The notes: generated by a model from the sequence alone, not told the origin. A DNA stretch of 64,000 nucleotides from Lysinibacillus sp. KCTC 33748 (GCF_002237755.1 NZ_MWSJ01000020.1:31690-95689); one strand, 5' to 3'; numbered from the stretch's first letter, positions 1 to 8,829 are shown. Translations and numbers: made by a program.

Positions 1-3
1 AGT

Positions 4-65
4 TTTATTCAGCGGGTGTTCACACGCCCGTTGAATAAAGTTAAAGCTTCTGGTGAAGGTTATGC
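4..65. repeat. Hairpin-plus-tail dispersed repeat, family R1
   Basis: Positions 4-39 form an imperfect inverted repeat beginning TTTATTCAGCGGG and ending CCCGTTGAATAAA. It is followed by the tail AAGTTAAAGCTTCTGG. A closely similar hairpin plus tail occurs at 47754-47817, and tail-only relatives occur at 50909-50936 and 59801-59827. The element sits just upstream of the permease gene, and an open frame running through it is probably not coding. Confidence 0.7.
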
Positions 66-132
66 ATTTTTGGGATACGCCATCCGAAATGGAAATGTAA
101 CACAGAGCGTATTGGATTGGAGTGAAAATGGA

Positions 133-786
133 ATGTTGGATTTTACTATTCTTACTGAAAATATCGGGATGTTTATTGAGGGTTTTAAAAATACTTTGAT
201 TGTAAGTTTGTTGGCCTTAATCGGCAGTTTTATTTTAGGGACATTAATTGCTGTATTTCGAATTGCACCTATTAAACCTTTGAATTGGATAGGGACAATG
301 TACGTAGAATTTTTCCGTAATATCCCGCTGTTAATTATTTTATTCTTTATCTTTGTGGGATTACCTGTTCTAGGTGTTCGTTTTAGTGGATTCCAAGCAG
401 GTACAATTGCGTTGACAATTTATACAGCTGCTTTTATCGCAGAGGCTATTCGGGCTGGTGTTTTGTCTGTCCATAAAGGGCAAACTGAGGCGGCACGATC
501 TTCGGGTTTAACATATGTCCAAACGATGCGTTATATCATTTTACCGCAAGCTATAAAAATTGTTATTCCACCATTAGGTAACCAATTTTTGAATTTGGTG
601 AAAAACTCATCGGTATTAACCATTGTTGCGGCAGGTGAGCTAATGTATCAAGGGGATTTAATTTCTTCAAGAACTTTCGTAACTTTTGATGTATATATTT
701 TTATAGCACTTTTTTATTTAATTATTACGCTACCGTTAAGCTATGGTGTCAATCGTTTAGAAAAAAGCTTAGCGAAGAGCAATTAG
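133..786 (+). CDS. Polar amino acid ABC transporter permease (HisM/GlnP family)
   Basis: This encodes an inner-membrane permease of an uptake system for polar amino acids, probably glutamine or glutamate. The 217-residue product has about five hydrophobic segments and the cytoplasmic EAA loop (GQTEAARSSGL, about residues 116-126) that contacts the ATPase. I start it at ATG 133 because GGAGTG lies 8 bases upstream and the length then matches the second permease (215 aa). The frame stays open to position 16, but that part runs through a dispersed repeat. It is followed after 15 bases by a paralogous permease, the usual heterodimer arrangement; binding protein and ATPase must lie outside the window. 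Substrate specificity cannot be read from the sequence. Confidence 0.88.
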   Translation: MLDFTILTENIGMFIEGFKNTLIVSLLALIGSFILGTLIAVFRIAPIKPLNWIGTMYVEFFRNIPLLIILFFIFVGLPVLGVRFSGFQAGTIALTIYTAAFIAEAIRAGVLSVHKGQTEAARSSGLTYVQTMRYIILPQAIKIVIPPLGNQFLNLVKNSSVLTIVAAGELMYQGDLISSRTFVTFDVYIFIALFYLIITLPLSYGVNRLEKSLAKSN

Positions 787-801
787 TGGGGGGTTAGATG
801 G

Positions 802-1449
802 ATGGATTTTATTGGAGCATATAGCCCTGATCATATTGTTTTCTTGTTGAAAGGTTTTTGGATAACGCTTAAAGTTGCGGGTATATCTATTGTTCTTAGC
901 TTTTTTCTCGGGGCTGTTTTAGGTATTGTTCGTTATGCTAAGATACCTGTATTGGCGCAAATTTCTGCTTTCTTTGTTGAGATCATAAGAAATTTACCGC
1001 TATTATTAATTATTTTCTTTGTATACTTCGCTTTGCCGGAAGTAGGTATGAAGTTAAGTATTACCTGGTCTGCTATTTTGGCTCTAACGATTTTTGAGTC
1101 GGCGATGCTAGCGGAAATTATTCGCAGTGGCTTAAACTCTGTACATAAAGGACAGATGGAGGCTGGGCGTTCGTCTGGATTATCTTATACGCAGACATTA
1201 TGGCATATTATTTTGCCGCAGGGTGTACGAAGTATGGTACCACCGATTGTAAGTCAATTTATTTCGCTATTAAAAGATACATCACTAGCAGTTGTTATTG
1301 CACTACCAGAGATGATGCATAATGCTCAGGTGATTAATGCGCAAAATATTAATTATATTATTCCGATTTTCCTTTTAGTCGCTGTTATTTATTTTATTGC
1401 GAATTTTGCACTTTCTTTAGTTGCGCGACGCTTAGAATTAAATATATAA
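802..1449 (+). CDS. Polar amino acid ABC transporter permease, second subunit
   Basis: This is the second permease of the same importer, 215 aa and clearly paralogous to the preceding one (shared SVHKGQ-EA-RSSGL-Y-QT EAA loop near residues 114-130 and IILPQ after it). Hydrophobic segments span most of the protein. The two genes are co-directional with a 15-base gap and are followed by a strong terminator, so this is the last gene of the operon. Amino acid uptake is known for the family; glutamine/glutamate specificity is inference. Confidence 0.9.
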   Translation: MDFIGAYSPDHIVFLLKGFWITLKVAGISIVLSFFLGAVLGIVRYAKIPVLAQISAFFVEIIRNLPLLLIIFFVYFALPEVGMKLSITWSAILALTIFESAMLAEIIRSGLNSVHKGQMEAGRSSGLSYTQTLWHIILPQGVRSMVPPIVSQFISLLKDTSLAVVIALPEMMHNAQVINAQNINYIIPIFLLVAVIYFIANFALSLVARRLELNI

Positions 1450-1512
1450 ATTCGGTAAAATAACCATGTGAATCATAAAAGTCTGATGCTGAAATTTAGA
1501 ACGCTTATAAAA

Positions 1513-1560
1513 CACCCCTAAGCTTTGATACATCCATCAAAGTTTAGGGGTGAGATTTTT
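1513..1560 (+). terminator. Rho-independent terminator of the permease operon
   Basis: A 17-bp stem starting CACCCCTAA and closing TTAGGGGTG with a 6-base loop is followed by a T-rich tract. Confidence 0.9.
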
Positions 1561-1581
1561 ATTTATAAATATTTCATTCTA

Positions 1582-1677
1582 TTAAAACGCAAACAGTGTT
1601 AAAACTACAGCAACAGCAGTACAGATTCCTAAAAACCACCATGTATCAGTAAAGTCCTCTTTATAGTCGCTATTCAT
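1582..1677 (-). CDS. 31-aa single-pass membrane miniprotein, overlaps the DUF418 stop
   Basis: This reads from ATG at 1677 to TAA at 1582-1584. The ATG overlaps the last 8 bases of the DUF418 gene (CATGAATAG), suggesting translational coupling, and GGAAG lies about 9 bases upstream. The product begins MNSDYKEDFTDTWW and continues into one hydrophobic segment (LGICTAVAVVLTLFAF). I do not recognise a family. The acidic head, single helix and tight overlap argue for a real gene; chance coding cannot be excluded. Confidence 0.5.
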   Translation of the reverse strand: MNSDYKEDFTDTWWFLGICTAVAVVLTLFAF

Positions 1678-2842
1678 GTAAAGTACTTCCTTTCTGTTTT
1701 GTCTTTATCTGTCCGTTCCAAGACCAATTCGTCCATATACGTAGTACGGTTTCGAATGGTCCGCGTTTAAATTTCTTGAAATAGGCAAGGCTGAAAACAC
1801 ATTGCAAGCTATACACGACGATTCCAAATAAAATACCGCCAAATACGCCTAACTTGCCGTATAAGCCTAGACCATATCCATAAAATACTGTTGTACAAAT
1901 AATGGTTTGCATTAGATAATTGGTTAAAGATAATTTACCGACACTTTCAAAAGCGGGAGCGAGACGTTGTACAGTGCGAGTTTTGTATAGTAAAGCTGCA
2001 AGGCAGACATAGCCAACTGCTAATATTTCAGATCCACCTGTTAACAACATTCCAGAAAAATTGCTTTCTATAAAACTTAAACTTTTACAAGCTAGCCCTA
2101 TTGGAACAAGCAGTGCGCCAAGCTTATACCATTTCTTTTCATCGTCCATATTCACAAAAGCTTGCTTTTTAGCGAGTCCCATGCCGAAAAGGGTCAATGA
2201 AGCGGTAACCATTGGTGCGATAAAAACTAATAAGAAAATGACTAAGCCTGCATCATCCATACCTGGAAGTGGAGTATTTGCACGGAAGTCATAAATGTCT
2301 AAGTAACTTCCATTAGCGTATACATGGTCGGCTTTCTCTACATAGGTTGCTATTTCTTTCTGTTCTTTTTTAGTTTCTTCTGTGGAACCAAATGGTAAGC
2401 TAGTAATAAGTAATAAGAAGATGCCAGCCCAAATAAATAAAGTTTTTGGTTTGCGATTAATAAATGGAATTAAAAACAATATCATAAAGCCGTAGGAGAA
2501 CAAAATATCTCCTTCCCATAAAAGGGTTGAATGTAGTAAACCTAAGGCTATTAACCCAGTTGCGCGGCGTAAAATGGACCATCGACTCTTATCTTTTTTT
2601 CTACGAATAGACTCTATAAGTTTAATAAGAGAGAAGCCAAATAAAATGGTGAAGATCGGCATAAATGAACCTTCTATAAAGATTTTTACAAAATACAGGG
2701 CTCCATTATCGAGGGCGGAAAGATCTTTTAGTTCATCTTTGCCATACATGCCAAATTGGAAAATCAACAAATTTGCCATTAAGATGCCGAATAAGCTAAA
2801 CCCACGCATTGTATCTATGAAGGTAACACGTTTAGTTGTCAT
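1670..2842 (-). CDS. DUF418 (YeiB-like) multispanning membrane protein
   Basis: The 390-residue product begins with the family signature FIDTMRGFSLFGILMANL (residues 9-26) and has around ten hydrophobic segments. The C-terminal DUF418 domain contains LTNYLMQTI (residues about 307-315) and the ending GPFETVLRIWTNW. The family is related to membrane acyltransferase-like proteins, but no activity is established. A soluble loop lies at about residues 155-195. It is divergent from the two-component system at 2946 and may share its promoter region; a regulatory link is only an inference from position. The next frame on the same strand overlaps its stop codon. Confidence 0.87.
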   Translation of the reverse strand: MTTKRVTFIDTMRGFSLFGILMANLLIFQFGMYGKDELKDLSALDNGALYFVKIFIEGSFMPIFTILFGFSLIKLIESIRRKKDKSRWSILRRATGLIALGLLHSTLLWEGDILFSYGFMILFLIPFINRKPKTLFIWAGIFLLLITSLPFGSTEETKKEQKEIATYVEKADHVYANGSYLDIYDFRANTPLPGMDDAGLVIFLLVFIAPMVTASLTLFGMGLAKKQAFVNMDDEKKWYKLGALLVPIGLACKSLSFIESNFSGMLLTGGSEILAVGYVCLAALLYKTRTVQRLAPAFESVGKLSLTNYLMQTIICTTVFYGYGLGLYGKLGVFGGILFGIVVYSLQCVFSLAYFKKFKRGPFETVLRIWTNWSWNGQIKTKQKGSTLHE

Positions 2843-2945
2843 TGCGTTTTATCTCCTTAATTGGTTATCTTATACATAGTGTAGTTGGTAAAGCTTATGG
2901 GGAAATGATGGCTACCTTAAAGTATTCTTAAAAGAAGGTGATAGC

Positions 2946-3647
2946 ATGCAAGACGTGTCAATTTTAGTATTAGAGGATGAACGGGCAATTGCAGAAATGA
3001 TTGAAATTATTTTAAGAAAAGAAGGTTTTTTAAACATTACACTCTGCGACACTGTTCAAGAAGCAAAAAAGAAAATGGAAACGCAAGTGTTTGATTTTTA
3101 TCTATTAGACATTATGCTTCCAGATGGTAGTGGACTGGATATGGCGAATATGATTCGAGAGCAAAGTGAAGCACCTATATTCTTTTTAACTGCAAAAGGT
3201 AGTGATGCAGATAAGCTTCGTGGTTTTATGAATGGCGCAGACGATTATATTACGAAGCCATTTAACCCGCTAGAGCTTGTTGCGAGGGTTAAGGTGCAAC
3301 TGACAAGATATATAAAGAAAAAAGATGTGCCAGAAAGTCATATATTTTCATGTAGTCGGTTTACATTCGATGTCGATGCAGCAGAGGTAACTGTAAATGG
3401 TACAAAGGAAATTATTAGCGGTAGGTTATTTCATCTATTGAAATACTTATGTGAAAATGCGGGGCAAGTATTATCGAAGGAGCAAATTTACGAGCGTGTA
3501 TGGGGTGACTGTTTGTTTGATGATAATACCGTGATGGTACATATTCGAAAACTCCGTGAAAAAATAGAGAAGAAACCTGGTAAACCAACTTGCATTATTA
3601 CTGTGAGGGGGATTGGTTATAAGCTTGTTGGAGATGTTCATTCATGA
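2946..3647 (+). CDS. OmpR/PhoB-family response regulator
   Basis: The 233-aa protein has an N-terminal receiver domain with acidic pocket E10-D11-E12, phosphoacceptor D55 (LLDIMLPDGSG), T82 and K104, and a C-terminal winged helix (about 130-230) ending TVRGIGYKL. AGAAGGTGATAGC precedes ATG 2946. The stop overlaps the kinase start by 4 bases (ATGA), so the two are co-translated. Target genes are unknown; the divergently oriented DUF418 gene is a candidate. Confidence 0.93.
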   Translation: MQDVSILVLEDERAIAEMIEIILRKEGFLNITLCDTVQEAKKKMETQVFDFYLLDIMLPDGSGLDMANMIREQSEAPIFFLTAKGSDADKLRGFMNGADDYITKPFNPLELVARVKVQLTRYIKKKDVPESHIFSCSRFTFDVDAAEVTVNGTKEIISGRLFHLLKYLCENAGQVLSKEQIYERVWGDCLFDDNTVMVHIRKLREKIEKKPGKPTCIITVRGIGYKLVGDVHS

Positions 3648-5287
3648 AGCCAGCTAGAAGATTAACCCTTCGTTTTGTGTCTTATTTTATCTTTTTTTAT
3701 TTACTAATTATTACAGGGTTTATTATAAGTTTGGTGTTTTTCGCAATCTTTATCAATAGTCATGTCGGTGACGATATTCATATAATGTCTTCCTCTGAAA
3801 TTAAAGATGATGCTGTCGTAGAAAAAGGGGATTCCATTAAGATTGCTGATTATTTAGTGAAGCGAGCCGAGGAGAACTTAGGGCAATTATATTTGTTCAA
3901 TCGATCGATGGACATTGTTGATTACACGGGAGAAACTTGTGAACTATGTGGAATGTCAGATAACGAAATAATGGCTCTTAAACGGCCGGGAATGCACACG
4001 TGGGAGATTCCAAAATACCATTTATTATTCCTCCCAGCTTTACCTGTCCAACCTTTTTTTGAGGAAGTAGTTCAGGAGTGGAAGGATAAAGGAGAGATTC
4101 CTTCTGAACTGCTCCAGCGTTTACAGGATAAGAAGGTATCAGTTGAAATCTATAATAAGCAGTGGGATCGTGTAGAAGTTATTGGTGAGCGCTATAAAAA
4201 ACTTCATAAGCCTCAATTGCTCGAAGAAAACTACGATATTTTTGAATACAAAGAGCTTAAGCGAAATGCTTTTTTAGAGGATGGATCGACGCTAGTTGTA
4301 CGTATGCCCAACCCAGCGTATAAGCCGTTTGACGAGCCTTTTAATAAAGCGATGCTTTTATTTATCTCCATTTTCTTTGGCGGACATATTATATTGCTAA
4401 TAGGAATTATTTTTTTATCGGTTAGCATTTCCCGTCAATTTGTTCGCCCGCTTGTTTATGTAATATCTCGAATCGAGCTACTAGCTCAATTCGACTACAG
4501 TAAAGTAATAGATAAAAGTATCCATCATCTGAAGACAGGGAAGTTAAAAAGGAAATTTAAATTATTTGAGCCAGTGGATGAATCGATTAATAATTTATCA
4601 AAGCGCCTCTCCTCAAATGAAAGACAGATTAAACATGCGGAGCAATTACGTGAGGAATGGATAACAGGCTTATCGCATGATTTAAAGACACCGTTAAGTT
4701 CTATTTATGGTTATTCAACAATGCTTGCTTCTGAGGACTATGAGTGGACGAAGGAAGAGATGCGCGTCTTTGCAACTACGATGCAGGAAAAGGCAACGTA
4801 CATGGATGCCCTTATACGAGACTTAACATATACGTACCAATTAAAAAATAGAGCGATCCAGCTTGAAAAAGTGCTGATACCACTCGCTGTCTGGTTACCT
4901 CAATTTGCAGATGAGCAAGTGTCTGTAAAGGTTTATGGTGATGTCGTGCTAGAAGCGGACGAGCTTTTATTAAAGCGTATTTTGGATAATCTTATAACCA
5001 ATGCTAAAAAGTATACGCCTGACGGTACAAAGGTGAACGTAGAAGCGCAAAATATAGGGAAGGAAATTATGCTGACAATTGCCGACCAAGGTCCGGGAAT
5101 TCCCCAAGAGGAGCTTGATAACCTCTTTGAGCGATATTATCGAGGGACAAATACTACAGACGATACAACGGGTACAGGTCTAGGGTTGGCTATTACTAAG
5201 CAGCTAATTGATTTACATGGGGGTACCATTAGTGTCCAATCAGGAGCGGAAGGTACAGTTTTTGTATTGAAATTTACATGTAAGTAG
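3644..5287 (+). CDS. Membrane sensor histidine kinase, partner of the upstream regulator
   Basis: The 547-aa kinase has a first membrane segment at about 12-37, an extracytoplasmic sensor of roughly 195 residues, a second segment at about 237-262, a HAMP-like linker, a HisKA domain with H345 in GLSHDLKTPLSS, and a HATPase domain with the N box (NLITNAKKYTP), DQGPGIP and GTGLGLAI motifs. The sensor contains a CX2C pair (C99, C102), which could form a disulfide or bind metal. The signal sensed is unknown. A strong terminator follows. Confidence 0.92.
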   Translation: MKPARRLTLRFVSYFIFFYLLIITGFIISLVFFAIFINSHVGDDIHIMSSSEIKDDAVVEKGDSIKIADYLVKRAEENLGQLYLFNRSMDIVDYTGETCELCGMSDNEIMALKRPGMHTWEIPKYHLLFLPALPVQPFFEEVVQEWKDKGEIPSELLQRLQDKKVSVEIYNKQWDRVEVIGERYKKLHKPQLLEENYDIFEYKELKRNAFLEDGSTLVVRMPNPAYKPFDEPFNKAMLLFISIFFGGHIILLIGIIFLSVSISRQFVRPLVYVISRIELLAQFDYSKVIDKSIHHLKTGKLKRKFKLFEPVDESINNLSKRLSSNERQIKHAEQLREEWITGLSHDLKTPLSSIYGYSTMLASEDYEWTKEEMRVFATTMQEKATYMDALIRDLTYTYQLKNRAIQLEKVLIPLAVWLPQFADEQVSVKVYGDVVLEADELLLKRILDNLITNAKKYTPDGTKVNVEAQNIGKEIMLTIADQGPGIPQEELDNLFERYYRGTNTTDDTTGTGLGLAITKQLIDLHGGTISVQSGAEGTVFVLKFTCK

Positions 5288-5328
5288 TGGTTTTTGATTG
5301 AAGAAGTAAAGTGAAACACTGTTATTTA

Positions 5329-5372
5329 GGGCAGTACAAGTGATGAAACATTCACCTTGTACTGCCCTTTTT
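5329..5372 (+). terminator. Rho-independent terminator after the two-component operon
   Basis: GGGCAGTACAAG pairs with CTTGTACTGCCC across a 15-base region that can partly pair as well, followed by TTTTT. Confidence 0.92.
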
Positions 5373-5400
5373 GTGATATGAACATTGGAGTGTAATTTTT

Positions 5401-5445
5401 TAGGGGATTACCCCTATATGAACGGCTCCTTCTTAAAACTATTAT
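5401..5445 (+). promoter_or_regulatory. Palindromic operator and activator-type promoter of the sqr operon
   Basis: TAGGGG-ATTA-CCCCTA occupies 5401-5416 and is followed by TATG. A -10-like TATTAT lies at 5440-5445 with no recognisable -35 box at the expected place. The site centre is 31.5 bp from the first base of the -10. The same layout occurs upstream of the safE-cyd operon at 11224-11268. Palindrome and spacing are seen directly; binding by the LuxR-type regulator at 10297 is inferred. Confidence 0.65.
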
Positions 5446-5496
5446 TAAGGTGTAAAAGTTGTATACGAAAGACAGCATGATAAGGAGGATACACAT

Positions 5497-6690
5497 ATGA
5501 AGACTTCTTTTAAAGTAGTCATCGTTGGAGGAGGAACTGCTGGTATTTCAGTAGCGGCACGCTTACTTCGTCAATCTCATTCACTTCAAGGGGAGATTGC
5601 CATCATAGATCCTGCGGAAAAACATTATTATCAACCACTATGGACATTGGTGGGAGGTGGTGCGGCAAATAAGTGGGACTCTGAACGTGAGATGCTTTCT
5701 GTTATCCCTGAGGGAGCTGTTTGGTTAAAAGAGGCTGTTAGTAGTTTTGACCCCAGTCAAAACCAGGTAATGACACTAGACGGTACAACATACACGTATA
5801 ATTTTTTAGTAGTTGCTGGTGGGATAGAAATTAACTGGGGTGCTATTAAAGGGCTGAAAGAGGCATTGGGGACTAAAAGTGTATGTAGTAATTATTCTTT
5901 TAAGCATGTGGATTATACGTGGGAAACGATCCGTAATTTTAAAGAAGGAACAGCGTTATTTACACATCCAAACTCACCAGTAAAATGTGGCGGTGCTCCA
6001 CAAAAAATTATGCACTTAGCAGAAGACCATTTTAATAGAGTCAATGTTCGTGACAATATTAACGTTATTTTTGGCTCGGCCAATCCAGCGATTTTCGATG
6101 TTTTGAAATATCGTGAAGCGCTTGAAAAGGTAATAGAACGGAAAAATATTGGTGCTCGATTCCGTCGTAATTTAATTGAAATTAAGGCTGAAGAAAAAAT
6201 AGCTATTTTTGAAAATTTAGATACAGGCACATTAGAAGAAATTAAATACGACATGATTCACGTGACACCTTATATGTGTTCACCTGAATTTATACGGACG
6301 AGTGCATTAGCAGACGAATGTGGGTGGGTAGATGTCGACAAGTTTACTTTGCAACATAAAAAGTATAGCAATGTGTTTGGAATAGGTGATAACGCTAATC
6401 TGCCAACATCCAAAACGGGTGCAGCTATACGCAAGCAAGCTCCTGTCGTTGCACAAAATCTTATTGCTTTAATGAGGCAACAGCCAATGAAGCAAACGTA
6501 TGATGGCTACTCTTCTTGCCCAATTGTAACAGGCTACAACAAACTGATATTGGCGGAGTTTGATTACAATAAAGAACCTGTTGAATCTATGCCCTTCAAC
6601 CAGGCAGTGGAAAGATCTAGTATGTATTTCATGAAAAAGGATTTACTACCTGTTATGTACTGGGATGGGATGTTGAAAGGCACTATGTAA
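5497..6690 (+). CDS. sqr: Sulfide:quinone oxidoreductase (type II-like SQR)
   Basis: This is a 397-aa FAD flavoprotein that would oxidise sulfide and pass electrons to menaquinone at the membrane face. It shows the dinucleotide motif GGGTAG (11-16), the active-site motif KCGGAPQK with C164, a second cysteine in SSCPIVTGY (C341), C130, and the FAD-binding end GIGDNANLPTSKTGAAIRKQ (296-315 region). AAGGAGG sits 9 bases before ATG 5497. It heads an operon with a DUF1641 protein and a CstB-like persulfide dioxygenase, the expected sulfide detoxification set. No CstR-type repressor is encoded nearby. Closest characterised relatives, from memory, are staphylococcal and bacillary SQRs. Confidence 0.92.
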   Translation: MKTSFKVVIVGGGTAGISVAARLLRQSHSLQGEIAIIDPAEKHYYQPLWTLVGGGAANKWDSEREMLSVIPEGAVWLKEAVSSFDPSQNQVMTLDGTTYTYNFLVVAGGIEINWGAIKGLKEALGTKSVCSNYSFKHVDYTWETIRNFKEGTALFTHPNSPVKCGGAPQKIMHLAEDHFNRVNVRDNINVIFGSANPAIFDVLKYREALEKVIERKNIGARFRRNLIEIKAEEKIAIFENLDTGTLEEIKYDMIHVTPYMCSPEFIRTSALADECGWVDVDKFTLQHKKYSNVFGIGDNANLPTSKTGAAIRKQAPVVAQNLIALMRQQPMKQTYDGYSSCPIVTGYNKLILAEFDYNKEPVESMPFNQAVERSSMYFMKKDLLPVMYWDGMLKGTM

Positions 6691-6715
6691 TTAAGAATGA
6701 AGGGAGGCGACAAGC

Positions 6716-7279
6716 ATGGCTAATGCAACGGTAAGTATGAGCAAGGAATTATATCAAATAATCGAAACGCTTGAGAAGCCAGAAGTTCGAGACTCTTTAC
6801 AGCGCTTGTTGGAGAAATTACCGAATGTAGAACAAACGATAGAATCAGCAGAAAATGTTGTGGATTTTGGAAAAGCGGTACTAACTGATGACAAGACGAT
6901 AGATAGATACGAGCAATTTGTCTCTACTTATAATGTAGGCTCAGAAACGATAACAGCTATTGTTCAGCTGATGGAGAAGTTGCCAAAGCTTGTTCAAATC
7001 ATTCATCAGTTAGAAAACATCATTGATTTTGGTACAGCGATACTTCAGGATAACCAAACAATAGAATACACAATGAATAACTTAAAGAGCTATACCGATT
7101 CATACGTCGAAAAAGGCAAGACGAGTATGGAGTTCTTCAAAATGGTACAGCAAAGAGCAGAAGAGAAGCCTCAACATATCAATGTTTTTTCGATTATTAA
7201 ATGGACGAAAGATCCTTCTGTTCAAAAAACACTTAATTATGTTCAATCTGCACTAGATATTTTAAAAGAAAAAAACTGA
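6716..7279 (+). CDS. DUF1641 protein with internal duplication, SQR partner
   Basis: The 187-residue helical protein belongs to DUF1641, whose biochemical role is not established. Residues 31-64 (starting LLEKLPNVEQ) and 85-118 (starting LMEKLPKLVQ) are an internal repeat with a 54-residue period. The C-terminal motif NVFSIIKWTKDPSVQKTLNYV resembles the end of the DUF1641 protein at 21058. It follows sqr by 25 bases with GGGAGG before ATG 6716. Since the other DUF1641 gene in this window accompanies an NADH dehydrogenase, an adaptor role for quinone-reducing flavoproteins is a reasonable inference. Confidence 0.85.
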   Translation: MANATVSMSKELYQIIETLEKPEVRDSLQRLLEKLPNVEQTIESAENVVDFGKAVLTDDKTIDRYEQFVSTYNVGSETITAIVQLMEKLPKLVQIIHQLENIIDFGTAILQDNQTIEYTMNNLKSYTDSYVEKGKTSMEFFKMVQQRAEEKPQHINVFSIIKWTKDPSVQKTLNYVQSALDILKEKN

Positions 7280-7298
7280 GTAAAGGGGAGTTTTACAC

Positions 7299-8705
7299 AT
7301 GTTATTACGATATTTTTACGATGAGAAATTAGCGCACGCTTCTTATGTTGTGGGATGTCAGGCGAAAGGTGAAATGGTCATTGTTGACCCGATGCGTAAT
7401 ATTGAGCCCTATCTTGCTTTAGCAGAAAAAGAAAAGATGCAAATTGTTGGCGCGTTAGAAACGCATATTCATGCCGATTTTGTAGCTGGGTCTCGTGAGT
7501 TAGCAGACCGTGCTGGAACAACGATGTATATTTCCGACGAAGGGGATGCTGATTGGAAGTATCAAAATCTTGAAGGAATTCCTCATCAATTATTAAAAGA
7601 TGGTGATGAATTTACTATAGGTAATCTTATTTTTAAAGTTATGCATACACCAGGACATACGCCAGAAAGTATCTCCTTCTTATTAACGGATCGTGGCGGT
7701 GTAGCAGATAAGCCAATGGGGATTTTTACAGGTGACTTTGTCTTTGTAGGTGATATCGGACGCCCTGATTTGTTAGAAAAGGCTGCTGGTATTCAGGGTA
7801 CATCACTATCTGGTGCTAAAGCGATGTTTAAATCATTAGAACGTTTTAAGGCTTTACCAGAGTACATGCAAATATGGCCAGCTCATGGAGCGGGTAGTGC
7901 TTGTGGTAAAGCGTTGGGCGCTGTGCCATCTTCAACAGTTGGGTATGAGAAGCAATTCAACTGGGCTATGCAGTTTGATGATGAACAAAAATTTGTTGAC
8001 GCATTACTAGATGGTCAGCCGGAACCTCCTTATTATTTTGCTGTTATGAAGCGTGTCAATAAAGTAGGGATAGAACTTCTTAAGAACTTACCACCAGTAA
8101 AGGTAGTGTCAAACTATGAAGAGATTACTCGACTTCTTGCAGATGGGGAGCAAGTGATTGATACTAGACCGGCGGAAGATTTCTCACAAGGGTTTATCGC
8201 AGGTACGCTAAACATCCCTTACAATAATTCATTGACCAATTGGGCTGGTTGGCTAGTAGATTATTCAAAACCATTGTATCTGTTAATGAATCCTTCTCAA
8301 CTAGATGATATTTTAATAGCATTGCGTTCTATCGGTATCGACAATGTTGTTGGTTATGGGGATGTGACGAAAGTTTTGGAAGAGGCTACTTCTCTAGATA
8401 GTTATGAAAATATAACTCCTTTAGAAGCAAAGCCGTTCATTGAAAGTGAAAAAGTTCATGTGCTTGATGTGCGCAATCAAACAGAATATGATGCAGGGCA
8501 TATTGAAAATGCTCAACATATTATGGTTGGTACACTAGCTAGACGTTTAGATGAATTGCAAACTAATAAAAAAATTGTTGTTCAATGCCAAGGTGGTGCT
8601 CGTTCTGCAATTGCTGTAAGTGTGCTAAAAGCAAACGGCATTCACGACATTGTAAATTTAACAGGTGGCTATATGGCTTGGCAACAAGAGGTAGTGACTA
8701 AATAA
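7299..8705 (+). CDS. Persulfide dioxygenase-sulfurtransferase fusion (CstB-like)
   Basis: The 468-aa cytoplasmic protein has three parts. An N-terminal metallo-beta-lactamase domain carries the non-heme iron ligand motifs THIHADF (55-61), HTPGHT (116-121), GDFVFVGD (145-152) and PAHGAGSACGKA with C202. A middle rhodanese-like domain (about 270-365) lacks a catalytic cysteine. A C-terminal rhodanese domain (about 375-465) has active-site C430 in QCQGGARS. This order matches staphylococcal CstB, which oxidises persulfides made by SQR to thiosulfate. It lies 20 bases after the DUF1641 gene with AAAGGGGAG before the start. Confidence 0.92.
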   Translation: MLLRYFYDEKLAHASYVVGCQAKGEMVIVDPMRNIEPYLALAEKEKMQIVGALETHIHADFVAGSRELADRAGTTMYISDEGDADWKYQNLEGIPHQLLKDGDEFTIGNLIFKVMHTPGHTPESISFLLTDRGGVADKPMGIFTGDFVFVGDIGRPDLLEKAAGIQGTSLSGAKAMFKSLERFKALPEYMQIWPAHGAGSACGKALGAVPSSTVGYEKQFNWAMQFDDEQKFVDALLDGQPEPPYYFAVMKRVNKVGIELLKNLPPVKVVSNYEEITRLLADGEQVIDTRPAEDFSQGFIAGTLNIPYNNSLTNWAGWLVDYSKPLYLLMNPSQLDDILIALRSIGIDNVVGYGDVTKVLEEATSLDSYENITPLEAKPFIESEKVHVLDVRNQTEYDAGHIENAQHIMVGTLARRLDELQTNKKIVVQCQGGARSAIAVSVLKANGIHDIVNLTGGYMAWQQEVVTK

Positions 8706-8708
8706 ACG

Positions 8709-8829
8709 AGGTTGTTCTAAAAGAAAAATAGCATACTAGTAATCCTAGTCTGCTATTTTTCTTTGTTTATAAGGTTTAGTAAGGCGTTATGAGATTCGTC
8801 AATGGAATGCTAAACGGATTTAGACAACC
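8709..8829. repeat. Miniature inverted-repeat-like element containing a perfect hairpin
   Basis: Outer arms AGGTTGTTCTAAA (from 8709) and TTTAGACAACCT (ending 8829) are inverted with one insertion. Inside lies a perfect 14-bp stem, AAAGAAAAATAGCA (8720-8733) with TGCTATTTTTCTTT (8751-8764), which can also act as a terminator after the cstB-like gene. It could be a small mobile-element remnant or a structured intergenic RNA. No transposase is present. Confidence 0.5.

Noticed and set aside
16..132. N-terminal extension of the first permease
   Set aside because: It runs through a dispersed hairpin repeat and lacks a ribosome site; ATG 133 has one and gives the family length.
5401..5416. CsoR/CstR-type operator
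   Set aside because: The G-rich palindrome would also suit CstR, but no CsoR/CstR gene is present, and the position relative to the -10 suggests activation rather than repression.
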